This document shows, piece by piece, positions 46,149 through 61,100 of a stretch of 64,000 nucleotides of DNA (positions are counted from its first letter, which is position 1; the number at the start of each line of letters is the position of its first letter). The DNA is taken from positions 186,001 to 250,000 of the forward strand of contig NZ_FWXV01000001.1 of NCBI RefSeq assembly GCF_900176515.1, written 5' to 3'. The notes beneath the pieces were generated by a model, which was given only the letters and a program-made list of their open reading frames with translations, was not told the origin of the DNA and did no database searches. This DNA comes from Kibdelosporangium aridum (GTDB taxonomy: Bacteria > Actinomycetota > Actinomycetes > Mycobacteriales > Pseudonocardiaceae). The position numbers and the translations under genes are program-made.

Positions 46149-49100
46149 ATGGCAACGCCTTCCGAAAAAGTCGCCGACGCGCTGAGGGCGTCGCTCAAGG
46201 AGAACAGCCGCCTGCGTGACCAGAACCAGCGCCTGCAGGCAGCTGCCCGCGAGCCGATCGCGATCGTGGGCATGGCCTGCCGGTACCCCGGTGACGTGCG
46301 CTCGCCGGAGGACCTCTGGCGGTTGCTGGCCGAGGGCGGGGACGCGGTGGCCGGGTTCCCCACCGACCGTGGCTGGCCGCTGGACACGCTCTACCACCCG
46401 GATCCCGACCACGCGGGCACGAGCTATGCCCGTGAAGGTGCGTTCGTCTACGAGGCCGGTCAGTTCGACCCTGGCCTGTTCGGGATTTCGCCGCGTGAGG
46501 CGTTGGCGATGGATCCGCAGCAGCGGTTGTTGCTGGAGACGTCGTGGGAGGTGTTCGAGCGGGCGGGGATCGATCCGCTGTCGGTGAAGGGCAGCCGGAC
46601 GGGTGTCTTCGCCGGGACCAACAACCAGGATTACGTGTCGCTGCTCGAACACGGCCCTGATGAGCTGGAAGGCTTCCTGGGCACCGGAAACGCGGCCGCC
46701 GTGCTCTCCGGCCGGGTGTCGTACACGTTCGGGCTGGAGGGCCCAGCGGTCACCGTGGACACGGCGTGCTCGTCGTCCTTGGTGGCGCTGCACCTCGCGG
46801 TTCAGGCGCTGCGCAACGGCGAATGCGACATGGCGCTCGCGAGCGGTGTGACGATCATGTCGACTCCGGCCGCGTTCCTCGACTTCAGCAGGCAGCGCGG
46901 CCTCGCCGAAGACGGCCGATGCAAGGCGTTCGCGGACAGCGCGGACGGCACCGGCTGGGGTGAAGGCGTTGGTGTGCTGCTGGTTGAGCGTTTGTCGGAC
47001 GCTCAGCGCAACGGGCATCGTGTGTTGGCTGTGGTTCGTGGTTCTGCGGTGAATCAGGATGGTGCGTCGAATGGTTTGACGGCCCCGAATGGTCCTTCGC
47101 AGCGCCGGGTGATTCGTGCTGCGTTGGCGAATGCTGGGTTGTCTGCGTCTGATGTGGATGTTGTTGAGGCGCACGGGACCGGAACCTCGCTGGGTGACCC
47201 GATTGAGGCGCAGGCGCTTCTGGCGACCTATGGCCGTGATCGCGATCGGCCGTTGTGGCTCGGGTCGGTGAAGTCGAACATCGGACACACCCAGGCGGCC
47301 GCAGGTGTCGCTGGCGTGATCAAGATGGTCATGGCGATGCGCAACGGCGTGTTGCCGAAGACGTTGCACGTGGATACGCCTTCGTCGCATGTGGACTGGT
47401 CGTCCGGTGCGGTGGAACTGCTGACCGAGGCCCGCGAGTGGCCTGCGGGTGAGGCGCCACGCCGTGCCGGTATCTCCTCGTTCGGCTTCAGCGGTACGAA
47501 CGCGCATGCCGTGATCGAGCAGGCGCCGGACGCCACGCAGGCACCGGTCGAGCGAATGTCGCCAGCCCTGACACCGTGGGTGCTATCCGGCAAGACGTCG
47601 GCCGCCTTGCGCGCTCAGGCACAACGGCTTGTGGAGTGCACAGAGGATCCGTCCGATATCGCCTTTTCGCTGGCGACCACTCGTGCCGCACTGGAACACC
47701 GCGCCGTTGTCCTTGGTGCGACCCGTGAGGATCTGACCGCCGGGCTGACCGCCCTCGCCGACGGAACAGCCACCGCGGACGTGATCACGGGTGTGGCTGA
47801 GCGTGGCCGATCCGCGTTGCTGTTCACCGGGCAGGGTGCTCAGCGTCTGGGCATGGGGCGTGAGCTGTACGCCGAGTTCCCCGTGTTCGCCGAGGCGTTT
47901 GACGCTGTGTGTGCTGAGCTTGACCCGCATCTCGGGCGGTCGCTGAGCGCGGTGATCGCTGATGAGCCGGAGTTGTTGGACCAGACGATGTTCACTCAGG
48001 CGGCGTTGTTCGCCGTTGAAGTGGCGTTGTTCCGGTTGGTGGAGTCGTGGGGTGTGCGCCCGGACTTCCTGATGGGGCATTCGATCGGTGAGATCTCTGC
48101 GGCGCATGTCGCTGGTGTGTTCTCGTTGGAGAACGCGTGCAAACTGGTTGCCGCGCGTGGCCGATTGATGCAGGCGTTGCCGTCGGGTGGGGCGATGGTC
48201 GCGATTGAGGCGACCGAGGACGAGATCGAGACGACCGACGAGTTCGGGATCGCCGCGATCAACGGCCCGAACTCGGTGGTGATCTCCGGTGACGAGTCCG
48301 CTGTGCTTGCGGCTGCCGAGAAGTTCTCCGCGCAGGGCCGCAAGACCAAGCGTTTGACCGTCAGCCATGCTTTCCATTCGCCGCTGATGGAGCCGATGCT
48401 GGCTGAGTTCGCTGAGGTGCTGCGGGGGCTGGAGTTCCAGGAGCCGCGGATCCCGGTGGTGTCCAATGTGACCGGTGAGCTGGCCACGGAGTTGACCACG
48501 CCGGAGTACTGGGTTTCTCATGTCCGGCAGGCGGTTCGGTTCGCGGACGGTATGCGGACTCTGGCAACGCAGGGCGTGACGGCGTTCGTCGAGCTGGGGC
48601 CGGACGGTGTGCTGACCGCCATGGCTCAGGCCTGCGTGACTGAGGGCCTGTTCGTTCCGATGCTGCGGGGTGACCGGCCGGAGGTCCGTGCGGCGATCGG
48701 TGCCTTGGCGGCACTGCACACCAGCGGTGTGTCCGTGGACTGGACGGCTTTGGTCAAGGGTGCCCCGGTCGAATTGCCGACGTACGCGTTCCAGCACGAG
48801 CAGTACTGGTTCGAGGGCGCCACGTGGGGGCGTAAGCGCAGCACGGACACCGGTGGCTGGCGTTACCGGATCGACTGGCAGCCGGTGGTTCCCGGACCAG
48901 CGAGCCTGGACGGGCGCTGGCTCGTGGTTCTGCCCGAAGACCAAGACGAACTGCTCACGGTCTTCGGCGACCAGGCACAAGTGGTGCGAAGTCTCGACGA
49001 GATCGATGACCTGGCGGACAAGGACTTCCGCGGCGTGGTCGCAGTGCTCGACGCGGTCGGCACGCTGCGGCTGCTGCAGGCCGGGCTGACCGCGCCGGTA

Positions 49101-52100
49101 TGGGCGGTGACCCGGCAAGCGGTCTCCACCGGCCACGGCGACCGGGTGGAACGACCGGATCAGGCCGAGGTCTGGGGCCTTGGCCGTGTCGCGGCGCTGG
49201 AGTACCCGGATCGCTGGGGTGGCCTGGTCGACCTGCCCGCGCAGCTGGACCAGCGTGCCCTCGAGTACTTCGCCGCCGTGCTCACCGGCACCGAGGACCA
49301 GGTCGCCATCCGCCCAGCCGGGGTCTTCGCCCGAAGGCTTGTGCGTGCGGGCGCGGGCGGTCAGCAGTGGCAGCCCACCGGCACAGTCCTGATCACCGGG
49401 GGAACCGGTGCACTGGGCTCCCGAGTCGCCCGCTGGGCCGCAGCCAACGGTGCCGCGCGGCTTGTCCTCGCCAGCCGTCGTGGTCACGCGCCTGAACTGG
49501 AAGCAGAGCTGCGTGAGCTCGGCGTCGAGGTGTCGATCGTCGCGTGTGACGTCGCCGACCGTGCAGCCGTCGCCGCGCTGGTCGACCACGCCGCTTCCGG
49601 CGAGTACCCGCTGACCGCAGTCGTGCACACCGCAGGGGTTCTCGACGACGGCGTGCTCGACCGGATGTCCGTCGAGCAGTTCACCGGTGTGCTGCCCGGA
49701 AAAGCCGACGCGGCACTGCATTTGCACGAGCTGACACGCGAACTCGACCTCACGGCGTTCGTGCTGTTCTCCGCTTTCGCCGGGACGGTTGGCAGCGCGG
49801 GCCAAGGCAACTACGCCGCCGCGAACGCTGTCCTGGATGCCCTCGCCGAGCAGCGCCACGCCGACGGTCTGCCCGCCGCCTCGATTTCGTGGGGGCCGTG
49901 GACCGGCGGTGGCATGGCCGAAGGCGCAGCGAGTGGCTTGGCCGAACTCGGCCTGCCGGCGATGGACCCGGACAGGGCCGTGGCCGAACTGAGCCGGATC
50001 GCCACCGGCGGCGACGCCGTGACCGTGGTGGCCGACGTGGACTGGGCCAGGTTCGCGCCCGCGTTCCAGTCCGCGCGCCGCAGCCCGCTGTTGAGCGTTC
50101 TCGCCCCAACGCAGGCACAGGAAGTCACCGGACTGGCCGCCAGGCTCACCGGGCTCGGCCGTAACGAGCAGCAGAACCTCCTGCTCGACGTCGTCCGTGC
50201 GCAGGCCGCCGCGGTGCTGGGCTATGCGGGCCCGGAGGCCGTCGAACGGTCGCACGCGTTCCGCGAACTCGGGTTCGACTCGCTGACCGCGGTCGAGTTG
50301 CGCAACCGGCTGGCCGCCGAGACCGGCCTGAAACTGTCCAGCAGCCTGGTGTTCGACTACCCGAGCCCGGACGTGCTGGCCACCCACCTGCTCGACGAAC
50401 TGCTTGGCGCGCAGGCGGACGCGCCCGTGGTGATCGCACACGGCAGCACCGACGAGCCAATCGCGATCGTCGCGATGGCATGCCGGTTCCCTGGCGGAGT
50501 GCGTACTCCCGAAGACTTCTGGCAGCTGCTCGTCTCCGGCTCCGACGCGGTCGGCGAATTCCCGGCCGACCGAGGGTGGGACATCGCTGCGCATTTCAGC
50601 ACCCAACAGGGTGCGTTTCTCGACGACGTCGCCGGGTTCGAGCCCCGGTTCTTCGGCATCTCGCCGCGTGAGGCGTTGGCGATGGATCCGCAGCAGCGGT
50701 TGTTGCTGGAGACCTCGTGGGAGGCCTTCGAGCGGTCAAGGATCGCTCCGGATTCGGTTCGTGGCAAGCAGGTCGGCGTGTTCGTCGGCACCAACGGCCA
50801 GGACTACGTCGCTCTGGTGGACCAGGGCGGACCGGAGACCGAGGGCTACCTCGGCACCGGCAACTCCGCGAGCGTGATGTCCGGCCGCGTCGCCTACACC
50901 TTCGGGCTCGAGGGCCCGGCGGTCACGGTGGACACGGCGTGCTCGTCCTCCCTGGTGGCGCTGCATCTCGCTGTCCAAGCGCTGCGGAACGGCGAATGCG
51001 AGCTGGCGCTGGTCGGTGGTGCCACCGTGATGTCCACCCCGAGCGCGTTCGCCGAGTTCAGTGCCCAAGGTGGGCTCGCCGCTGACGGCCGCTGCAAGCC
51101 TTTCGCCGCTGGTGCCGACGGCACTGGCTGGGGCGAGGGCGTGGGCATGCTGTTGGTGGAGCGGTTGTCTGACGCTCAGCGCAACGGCCGGAACATTCTT
51201 GCCGTGGTGCGCGGTAGCGCGATCAACCAGGACGGCGCGTCGAACGGGTTCACTGCCCCGAATGGCCTCGCGCAGCAGCGAGTCATCCGGCAGGCACTGG
51301 CCAACGCGGGCCTGGAGCCGTCCGATGTGGACGCTGTTGAGGCGCACGGTACCGGGACCGCGCTGGGTGACCCGATCGAGGCGCAGGCGCTGCTGGCCAC
51401 CTACGGCCGTGATCGGGACCAGCCGCTCTGGCTCGGCTCGGTGAAGTCGAACATCGGGCACACGCAGGCGGCCGCGGGTGTCGCGGGCTTGATCAAGATG
51501 GTGCTCGCCCTGCAGAACGACACACTGCCGTCGTCTTTGCACTTCGATCAGCCGAGCCCGCACATCGACTGGTCATCGGGCAGCATCTCCGTTCTGCGTG
51601 AGGCGCTGCCGTGGCCGCGGGACGGCAAGCCGCGCCGCGCCGGGATTTCTTCCTTCGGTCTCAGTGGCACCAACGCCCACGCGGTCATCGAGCAGGCCCC
51701 GGCCACCGAGCCGGTTGCGCCCGCGCCGAGCACGCCGGGCCTGATCGCGTGGCCACTGTCCGCGACGACCACCGAAGGGCTGCGAGCTCAAGCCGAACAG
51801 TTGCGCAACTTCGTCGACGAGACAACGGATCTGGCTGGTGCCGGGATCTCGCTGGCCACGACTCGGGCCGCGTTGGCTGAGCGTTGCGTCGTTCTCGGCA
51901 AGGACCGCGAAGAACTGCTTTCGGGACTTGCCGCGTTGGCAGCCGGGAAGCCCTCGGCGCAGGTGGTCAACGGGACGCCGGTGACCGGCGGGCTCGCGTT
52001 TCTCTTCACTGGTCAGGGTGCACAGCGTGCGGGCATGGGCCGTGAGCTGTACGCCAGGTTCCCGGTGTTCGCCGAGGCTTTCGACGCGGTCTGCGCGCAC

Positions 52101-55100
52101 GTGGACGTGCCCCTGCGCGAGGTGGTGTTCGAGGACACTGATGGGCTGCTCGACCAGACCGCCTACACACAGGTGGCCTTGTTCGCCGTCGAAGTGGCGT
52201 TGTTCCGGCTGATCGAGTCGTTCGGCGTCCGCCCGGACGTCCTGCTCGGCCACTCCGTCGGCGAGATCGCGGCGGCTCACGTGGCTGGTGTGTTGTCACT
52301 GGCTGACGCGTGCAAGCTGGTTTCCGCGCGTGGCCGGTTGATGCAGGCCTTGCCCTCTGGCGGGGCGATGATTGCCATTGAGGCGACCGAGGACGAAATC
52401 GAGACCACGGACGAATTCGGGATCGCCGCGATCAACGGCCCGAATTCGGTGGTGATCTCGGGCGTTGAGTCAGCGGTGCTTGCGGTGGCCGAGAAGTTCT
52501 CGGCTCAGGGCAGGAAGACCCGGCGGCTGCGCGTGAGCCACGCCTTCCATTCGCCGTTGATGGAGCCGATGCTCGCCGAGTTCGCCGAGGTCCTGCGAGG
52601 GCTGGAGTTCGACGAGCCGCGGATCCCCGTCGTGTCCAACGTGACCGGGGGCATGGCGACGGACCTGGGGCCGGAATACTGGGTTCAGCACGTGCGGCAG
52701 GCCGTGCGGTTCGCCGACGGCGTCGCCGTGCTGAAGGAGCGCGGGATCCGGACCGTGGTCGAGCTTGGACCGGACGGTGTGCTGTCCGCGATGGCCCAGG
52801 ACACCCTGCCGGACGCCGGGTTCCTGCCGTTGCTGCGCAAGGATCGCGCCGAGGAAAGCTCACTGTTCACGGCTCTTGCCGGACTGCACGTCCGCGGTGT
52901 GCCACTTGACTGGCAGGCGATTTTCCCCGGCGCAGGCACGCTCGACCTGCCGACGTACGCGTTCCAGCGCGAGCGGTACTGGATCGACGCGTCATCGCGT
53001 CGCCGTCCCGACGCCGCGGTCGACGACTGGCGTTACAAGGTCGATTGGCAGCCTTACACCGGGCAGACCAGTGCTCCGACTGGGTCTTGGCTGGTTGTGC
53101 GCGCCGACGGTGACGGGGACGAGATCGTCTCGGCCCTGCCCGGCGCACACGTCCTCACGGTCGAGGACGCCGATCGCGTGGTGCTGGCCGAAGAACTCGC
53201 GTCGCACTCTCCGGACGGTGTGGTGTCGCTGCTGGACCCGGTCGGCACGATCCTGCTTCTCCAGGCGCTGGCCGACTCGGGGATCGAGACTCGGCTGTGG
53301 GCGGTCACGCGTGGCGCGGTGTCAGTGTCGCCGAACGAGACGCCGGACCCCGTCGCCGCGCAGCTGTGGGGTATCGCGCGGGTCGCCGCGCTCGAGCTGC
53401 CGTCGCTGTGGGGCGGCATCGTCGACCTTCCATCCACTGTGGACAGCGAGATGGCTGCCAAGGCAGTCTCCGTGCTGTCCGGCGGCGAGGACCAGATCAC
53501 CGTCCGTGCCGAGGGAATCCTGGTTCGCAGGCTGGTCCACGATCCCCGGCCTGCCACGGTGACCGAGCCGCGGCCGTTGGGCACGACGCTGATCACCGGA
53601 GGAACGGGCGCGCTAGGCGCACATGTCGCCCGCTGGCTGGCTCGCAACGGCACCGAGCACCTGGTGCTGTGTGGCCGACGGGGTGCAGACGCTGATGGCG
53701 CAGCCGAACTCGCCGACGAACTGCGTGGTCACGGCAGCGAGGTCACCTTCGCTGCTTGTGACGTCACCGACAGGCAAGCTGTGGCGGAGATGCTGCAGTC
53801 GTTGGCGGACAACGGCTCCCCGGTCCAGGCTGTCGTGCATGCCGCAGGCGCCGCGCAATTGACTCCGTTGATGGACACCGACCCGGCTGAATTCGCCGAG
53901 GTTGTGGCCGCGAAGGTGACGGGCGCGCAGAACCTGCATGAGCTGACCGAGAACCTGTCCGCTTTCGTCGTGTTCTCCTCGATCGCCGCGACGTGGGGCA
54001 GCAGTGGGCAGAGCGGTTACGCCGCAGCCAATGCCTACCTTGACGCCTTGGTGGAAAGCCGTCGTGCCCGAGGCCTGACCGGAACATCGGTCGCTTGGGG
54101 TCCGTGGGCAGGCGGCGGCATGGCCGCGGGCGAGGCAGGGGAGCAGTTGCGGCGGATGGGCCTCGCCGGATTGGCCCCGGAGCTGGCCCTGGTCGCGCTG
54201 GCGAACGCCTTGGGCAACGACGACGTCACGGTCACCGTGGCGGACGTGGACTGGTCCAAGTTTGCTCCCGTGTTCACCGCGAACCGGCCGAGTCCATTGC
54301 TCGGCACCATCCCCGAGGCGACGGTTGAGGCGCCCGCGCGGCACGACTCCGGTCTGGTCGGGCAGTTGCGGGACATGTCCGAGGCCGCCAGGGAGACGTT
54401 CCTGCTCGACCTGGTCCGCGCCGAGGCAGCCGCGGTGCTCGGCTACCCGGATCCGAACGCGATCGGGACCGAATCTTCCTTCCGTGACCTGGGATTCGAC
54501 TCGCTGACCGCAGTCGAGCTCCGTAACCGCCTGGCTGAGGCGACCGGTCTGAAGTTGGCCGCCACGCTGGTCTTCGACTACCCGACGCCTACTGTCCTGG
54601 CCGGCTATGTGCGCACGGAACTGCTCGGGGCGGAAGTGGCGGCGAGCGAGCCGCCGGTTGTCGCGTACGCGAATGACGAGCCGATCGCGATCGTCGGCAT
54701 CGGCTGTCGGTTCCCCGGCGGGGTGGCTTCGCCTGACGACCTCTGGACCCTGCTGGCTTCCGGAAGTGACGCGATATCCGCGTTTCCTGCCGACCGTGGC
54801 TGGCAGGTCGAGGCCGGATACGTCCACGAGGGCGGGTTCCTGTACGACGCGGCCGAATTCGACGCGGAGTTCTTCGGGATCTCGCCGCGTGAGGCCCTGG
54901 CCATGGATCCGCAGCAGCGGTTGGTGCTGGAGACCTCGTGGGAAGCGTTCGAGCACGCCGGGATCGACATCACCACGGCGCGCGGCAGCCGCACAGGCGT
55001 GTTCGTCGGTGCCGGACCGCAGGGCTACGCGGTGGGAATCGACGACCTGCCGGAGTCGGTGGAAGCTCACCTGATGATCGGCACCACGCCGAGCGTGGTG

Positions 55101-58100
55101 TCCGGCCGGGTGGCGTACACCTTCGGCCTGGAAGGCCCGGCCGTCACGGTGGACACCGCTTGCTCCTCGTCGCTCGTGGCACTGCACTGGGCAGCGCAGG
55201 CGTTGCGTCAGGGCGAGTGCGACTTGGCGCTCGCGGGCGGCGTGACGATCATGTCGACGCCCACCGCTTTCGAGGGCTTCAGCGCGCAGGGCGGACTGGC
55301 CACGGACGGCCGCTGCAAGGCGTTCGCCGAGTCCGCCGACGGCACCGGCTGGGGCGAGGGCGTCGGAATGCTGTTGGTCGAGCGGTTGTCGGACGCTCAG
55401 CGCAACGGTCACGAGATTCTGGCCGTGGTGCGCGGTAGCGCGATCAACCAGGACGGCGCGTCCAACGGGCTCACCGCGCCCAACGGACCCGCACAGCAGC
55501 GAGTGATCCGGGCGGCCCTTGCGGCCGCCGGGTTGCAGCCGTCCGATGTGGACGCTGTCGAGGCGCACGGCACCGGAACCGCACTGGGCGACCCGATCGA
55601 GGCGCAGGCGCTGCTGGCGACTTATGGGCAGGATCGGGATCGGCCGTTGTGGCTCGGTTCGGTGAAGTCGAACATCGGGCACACCCAGGCGGCTGCCGGT
55701 GTCGCTGGTGTGATCAAGATGGTGCTCGCGATGAAGCACGGTTCACTGCCGCGCAGCTTGCACGCCGAGCAGCCGACTTCCCGGGTCGATTGGTCCTCCG
55801 GTGCTCTTTCACTGCTGACCGAGACGCAACCGTGGCAGGCGAACGGTCACCCGCGGCGGGCGGCTGTCTCGTCTTTCGGGGTGAGCGGGACCAACGCACA
55901 CGTGATCATCGAGCAGGTCCCGGCCCTGGACGCCGCGAAGCCCAGCCAGGCGCCGTCGGTGGTGCCGTGGGTGCTGTCAGGCAAGAGCGAGGCCGCTCTG
56001 CGAGCACAGGCCGCTCGGCTCCTGCCGATCGCGGAGACTGCGGGTGTCGAGGACGTCGCGTTCTCGCTTGCCACCCACCGGTCGGCGCTGCCGTATCGGG
56101 CTGTGGTGGTCGGGAACGACCGCAGTGAGCTGATCCGTGCGCTCGGTGTGCTCGCGCAGGGTGGTTCGTCCGCCGACGTGATTCGTGGTCACGCCAAGGC
56201 AGGTAAGACGGCGTTCTTGTTCACGGGTCAGGGTGCGCAGCGGGTGGGGATGGGGCGTGAGTTGTATGCCGAGTTCCCGGTGTTTGCTGAGGCTTTTGAT
56301 GCTGTGTGTGAGTTGTTGCATCCGCGGTTGCGTGAGGTTGTTGACGGCGAGTCGGAGCTGTTGAATCAGACGGAGTTCGCTCAGGCTGGGTTGTTTGCCG
56401 TTGAGGTGGCGTTGTTCCGTCTGCTGGAGTCGTGGGGTGTTCGGCCTGATTTCCTGATGGGCCACTCGATCGGTGAGATCTCCGCGGCTCACGTCGCTGG
56501 AGTCTTGTCCCTTGAGGACGCGTGCAAGCTTGTGTCGGCTCGTGGTCGCTTGATGCAGGCCCTGCCTGAGGGTGGGGCGATGGTTGCCATTGAGGCGACC
56601 GAGGATGAGATCGACACCACGGATGAGTTCGGGATCGCGGCGATCAATGGGCCGAACTCTGTAGTGATTTCCGGTGTTGAATCCGCTGTTGTCGCGGTGG
56701 CTGAGCAGTTTGCGGCTCAGGGGCGGAAGACCAAGCGTCTGGCTGTCAGTCATGCGTTCCATTCGCCGTTGATGGAGCCGATGCTGGCTGAGTTCGCTGA
56801 GGTTCTGCGTGGCTTGGAGTTCAACCAGCCGCGGATCCCGGTCGTATCCAACGTGACCGGCGAACTGGCGACTAACCTGGCTTCGCCGGAGTATTGGGTT
56901 TCGCATGTTCGTCAGGCGGTCAGGTTCGCGGATGGTGTGAACACGCTTGCGGCACAGGGTGTTTCGGCATTCGTTGAGCTTGGCCCGGTTGGCGTGTTGG
57001 CGGGGATGGCTCAGGGATGCGTGTCCGAGGGCCTGTTCGTGCCGGTGTTGCGGGGCGACCGTCCTGAGGTTCGTGCCGCGATTGGTGCGTTGGCCGCGTT
57101 GCACACCCGTGGTGTTTCCGTCGACTGGACCGCGCTGGTCAAGGGTGCACGCGTCGACTTGCCGACCTATGCCTTCCAGCGCGACCGGTACTGGCTGTCC
57201 GCCTCGCGTCCCGGAGCGTCGGTGGATTCGTGGCAGTACCGAATCTCGTGGCGTCCTGTGCAGGTCCCCCAGCGGCAGGCGGATGGTGCCTGGCTGGTCG
57301 TGACCCCTGAAGGCCACGCTGATGACGGTTTGTTGGCCGCGTTCGGTGAGCACGCCACGACAGTCGAAATGACAGACCGGGAATCCCTTGCCGCTTGCCT
57401 GCGTGAGCTTGCGCCGAGCGGGGTCGTTTCGTTGCTGGATACTGCGATCGACACCCTTGCGCTCATCCAGGCCCTCGGTGACGCTCGCATCGACGCCAGG
57501 CTGTGGGCCGTCACGCGAGGTGCTGTCTCGACCGGCCCGGCGGATCGCGTCGCCGACCCTGCTCAGGCGCAGATCTGGGGCTTCGGCCGGGTGGCCGCGC
57601 TGGAGCAGCCGGACCGGTGGGGTGGCCTGATCGACCTCCCGATCGAGGCTGACGCCGGGACCTTCGCCCGTGTGCTCGGTGTGCTGGCAGGTGACGAGGA
57701 CCAGGTCGCCGTGCGGCCGTCTGGAGTCCTTGCACGGCGCCTGGTGCGCGTGACCGAAGCGGCGAAAACTCCGTGGCAGCCCCGGGGCACCGTGCTGATC
57801 ACCGGTGGGACGGGGGCACTCGGCGGGCACGTGGCGCGCTGGGCGGCGGCCAACGGCGCCGAACACCTTGTTCTGGTGAGCCGCCGTGGCCGAGATGCCG
57901 AAGGCGTTGACACGCTCGAAGCGCAGCTGCGCGACCTGGGCGCCGAGGTGACCGTCGCGGCATGTGACATCGCCGATCGCGAGGCCGTCGCCGCGCTGCT
58001 GCGTGACGCCCGGGTGTCCGCGGTCGTGCACGCCGCAGGTGTGCTCGACGACGGTGTCATCGAAGGACTGACCGCCGAACGTTTCGACAACGTCCTGAAG

Positions 58101-61100
58101 TCCAAAGTGGATGGTGCGACCGTTCTGCACGAGTTGACCGACGGCCTGGACGCCTTCGTGGTGTTCTCCGCGTTCGCCGGTGCGGTCGGCAGTGCGGGCC
58201 AGGCGAGTTACGCGGCGGCGAACGCCCACCTGGACGCGTTGATCGAGCAGCGGCGCGCGGACGGTCTGCCTGGCACCGCGATCGCATGGGGTCCGTGGGC
58301 GGGCGAGGGCATGGCGGCAGGTGTCGCCGACAACCTCGGCGCTCTCGGGTTGCCTGCCATGGACCCGGAACGTGCCGTACTCGCAGTGGGTGTCGGTGTC
58401 GCGTCCGCGCATCCGGCGTTGATCGTGGCCGACGTGGACTGGACGCGGTTCGCCTCACTGCTCGGCGGACGGCTCCTGGCAGACCTTCCGGAAGCCGCCG
58501 TCGTCGAGACGGCCGAGCAGACGCCGGGCGTGCTCGGTGGCAGGCTCGCCGGACTGACCCGTCAGCAGCAGGAAGCCCTGCTCCTGGAGATCGTCCGTGC
58601 CGAAGCCGCGACGGTCCTCGGGTATCCGGGACCGGAGTCGGTGACCAATGACCACACCTTCCGGGAACTCGGGTTCGACTCGCTCACCGCGGTGGAACTG
58701 AGGAATTCCCTGAGCACGGCTACTGGCCTGCGGTTGCCGAGCAGCATGGTGTTCGACTACCCGACGCCTGCCGCGCTGGCGACATGGCTCTGCGAGGAAC
58801 TGGTCGGTGCCGACCAGCCCGCGGCGCAACCCGTCGCGCAGGCCGTGCGGGTCGATGAGCCGATCGCGATCGTCGGCATCGCCTGCCGCTTCCCAGGCGG
58901 GGTGTCCACGCCTGAGCAGTTCTGGCAGTTGCTGGCTGACGGCCGGGACGCGATGACCGAGTTCCCCGCCGACCGGGGCTGGGACATCGACCACCGTGGC
59001 AGCGGTTACGTCAACCAGGGCGGTTTCATCGGCGACGCCGGGCATTTCGACCCCGCGTTCTTCGGGATCTCGCCACGGGAGGCCGTGGCGATGGATCCGC
59101 AGCAGCGGTTGTTGCTGGAGACGTCGTGGGAGGCGTTCGAGCGGGCCGGGATCGATCCCATTTCGGTGAAAGGCAGCAAGACCGGTGTGTTCGTCGGCTC
59201 GAACGGCCAGGACTACCTGACCCTGCTGCTGGAGTCCACGGAGGACTTCGGTGGTCATCGAGGCACCGGTAACTCCGCCAGCGTGATGTCCGGCCGGGTG
59301 TCGTACACGTTCGGGCTGGAAGGCCCGGCGGTCACTGTGGACACCGCGTGCTCGTCGTCGTTGGTGGCGCTGCATCTGGCGGCTCAGGCACTGAACGCCG
59401 GCGAGTGCGACCTCGCGTTGGCCGGTGGCGTGAGTGTCATGTCGACGCCGGGCGCGTTCGTCGAGTTCGGTGCGCAGAACGGTTTGGCATCCGACGGCCG
59501 GTGCAAGGCGTTCGCCGAGGCGGCGGACGGCACGGGCTGGGGCGAGGGCGTGGGCATGTTGCTGGTTGAGCGTTTGTCGGACGCTCAGCGCAATGGGCAT
59601 CGTGTGCTGGCTGTGGTGCGTGGTTCCGCGGTGAATCAGGATGGGGCCTCCAATGGGTTGACGGCGCCGAATGGTCCTTCGCAGCAGCGAGTGATTCGGG
59701 CCGCTCTGGCGAATGCCGGATTGTCTGCGTCTGATGTGGATGTTGTCGAGGCACATGGCACAGGTACTGCGCTGGGTGACCCGATTGAGGCGCAGGCGCT
59801 GCTGGCGACTTACGGCCGGGACCGCGATCGGCCGTTGTGGTTGGGTTCGGTGAAGTCGAACATTGGCCACACCCAGGCTGCGGCTGGTGTGGCCGGTGTG
59901 ATCAAGATGGTGATGGCTCTCCGGCACGATGTCCTGCCGAAGACCCTGCACGTGGACCAGCCGTCCTCGCATGTGGACTGGACTTCGGGCACGGTGGAGC
60001 TGCTGACTGAGCAGCAGTCGTGGCAGCGCAACGGACATCCCCGTCGAGCCGCGGTGTCTTCCTTCGGCATCAGCGGCACCAACGCGCACACCATCATCGA
60101 GGAAGCACCCGACGCTGAACCGACTCCGGTCGCGACCGTCACGCCGTCGGTGGTGCCGTGGGTACTGTCTGGCAAGAGCGCAGCGGCGCTGCGGGCGCGA
60201 GCGGCCGATCTGGCCACCTTCGTCACGGACAACCGGCCGGATGTCGCGGACGTCGCCTACTCGTTGGCAGCAACCCGTTCCGCCATGGACCACCGCGCTG
60301 TCGTCTTCGGCAAGGACCAGTCCGAGCTGCTCAAGGCATTGGGCACGCTCGCGGACGGCGGTTCGTCTCCCGCGATCGCCCAAGGTGTGGCGTCCGCTGG
60401 ACGGACCGCGTTCCTGTTCACCGGCCAGGGCGCACAGCGCATGGGCATGGGACGTGAGCTCTACACGGAGTTCCCTGTGTTCGCCGAGACGCTGGACGCG
60501 GCCTGTGCGCACTTTGACGGCCTGCTCGACCTGCCGCTGCGTGAAGTGATGCTCAGCGAGCCGCAACTGCTCAACCAGACGATGTACGCGCAGGCGGCGT
60601 TGTTCGCTGTCGAGGTGGCGTTGTTCCGGCTGCTCGAGTCGTGGGGCGTGCGCCCGGACTACCTGCTGGGGCATTCCATCGGCGAGATCTCCGCGGCACA
60701 TGTCTCGGGTGTGTTCTCGCTGGCCGACGCGTGTGCGCTGGTCGCCGCACGAGGCCGGTTGATGCAGGCCTTGCCGGCCGGTGGGGTGATGCTCGCGGTC
60801 GAAGCGACCGAAGACGAGATGCTGGTGCAGTTGAAGGAAACCGCCGGGGCAGTGGACATCGCCGCGGTCAACGGCCCGCGCTCGGTGGTCGTCTCCGGCG
60901 AGCAAAGCGCGGTGACCGCGGTCGCTGAGGAGTTCTCCGCGCAGGGCCGGAAGACCAAGCGTTTGACTGTCAGTCATGCTTTCCATTCGCCGCTGATGGA
61001 GCCGATGCTGGCTGAGTTCGGTGAGGTGTTGCGGGGGCTGGAGTTCCAGGAGCCGCGGATCCCAGTGGTGTCCAATGTGACCGGTGAGCTGGCCACGGAG

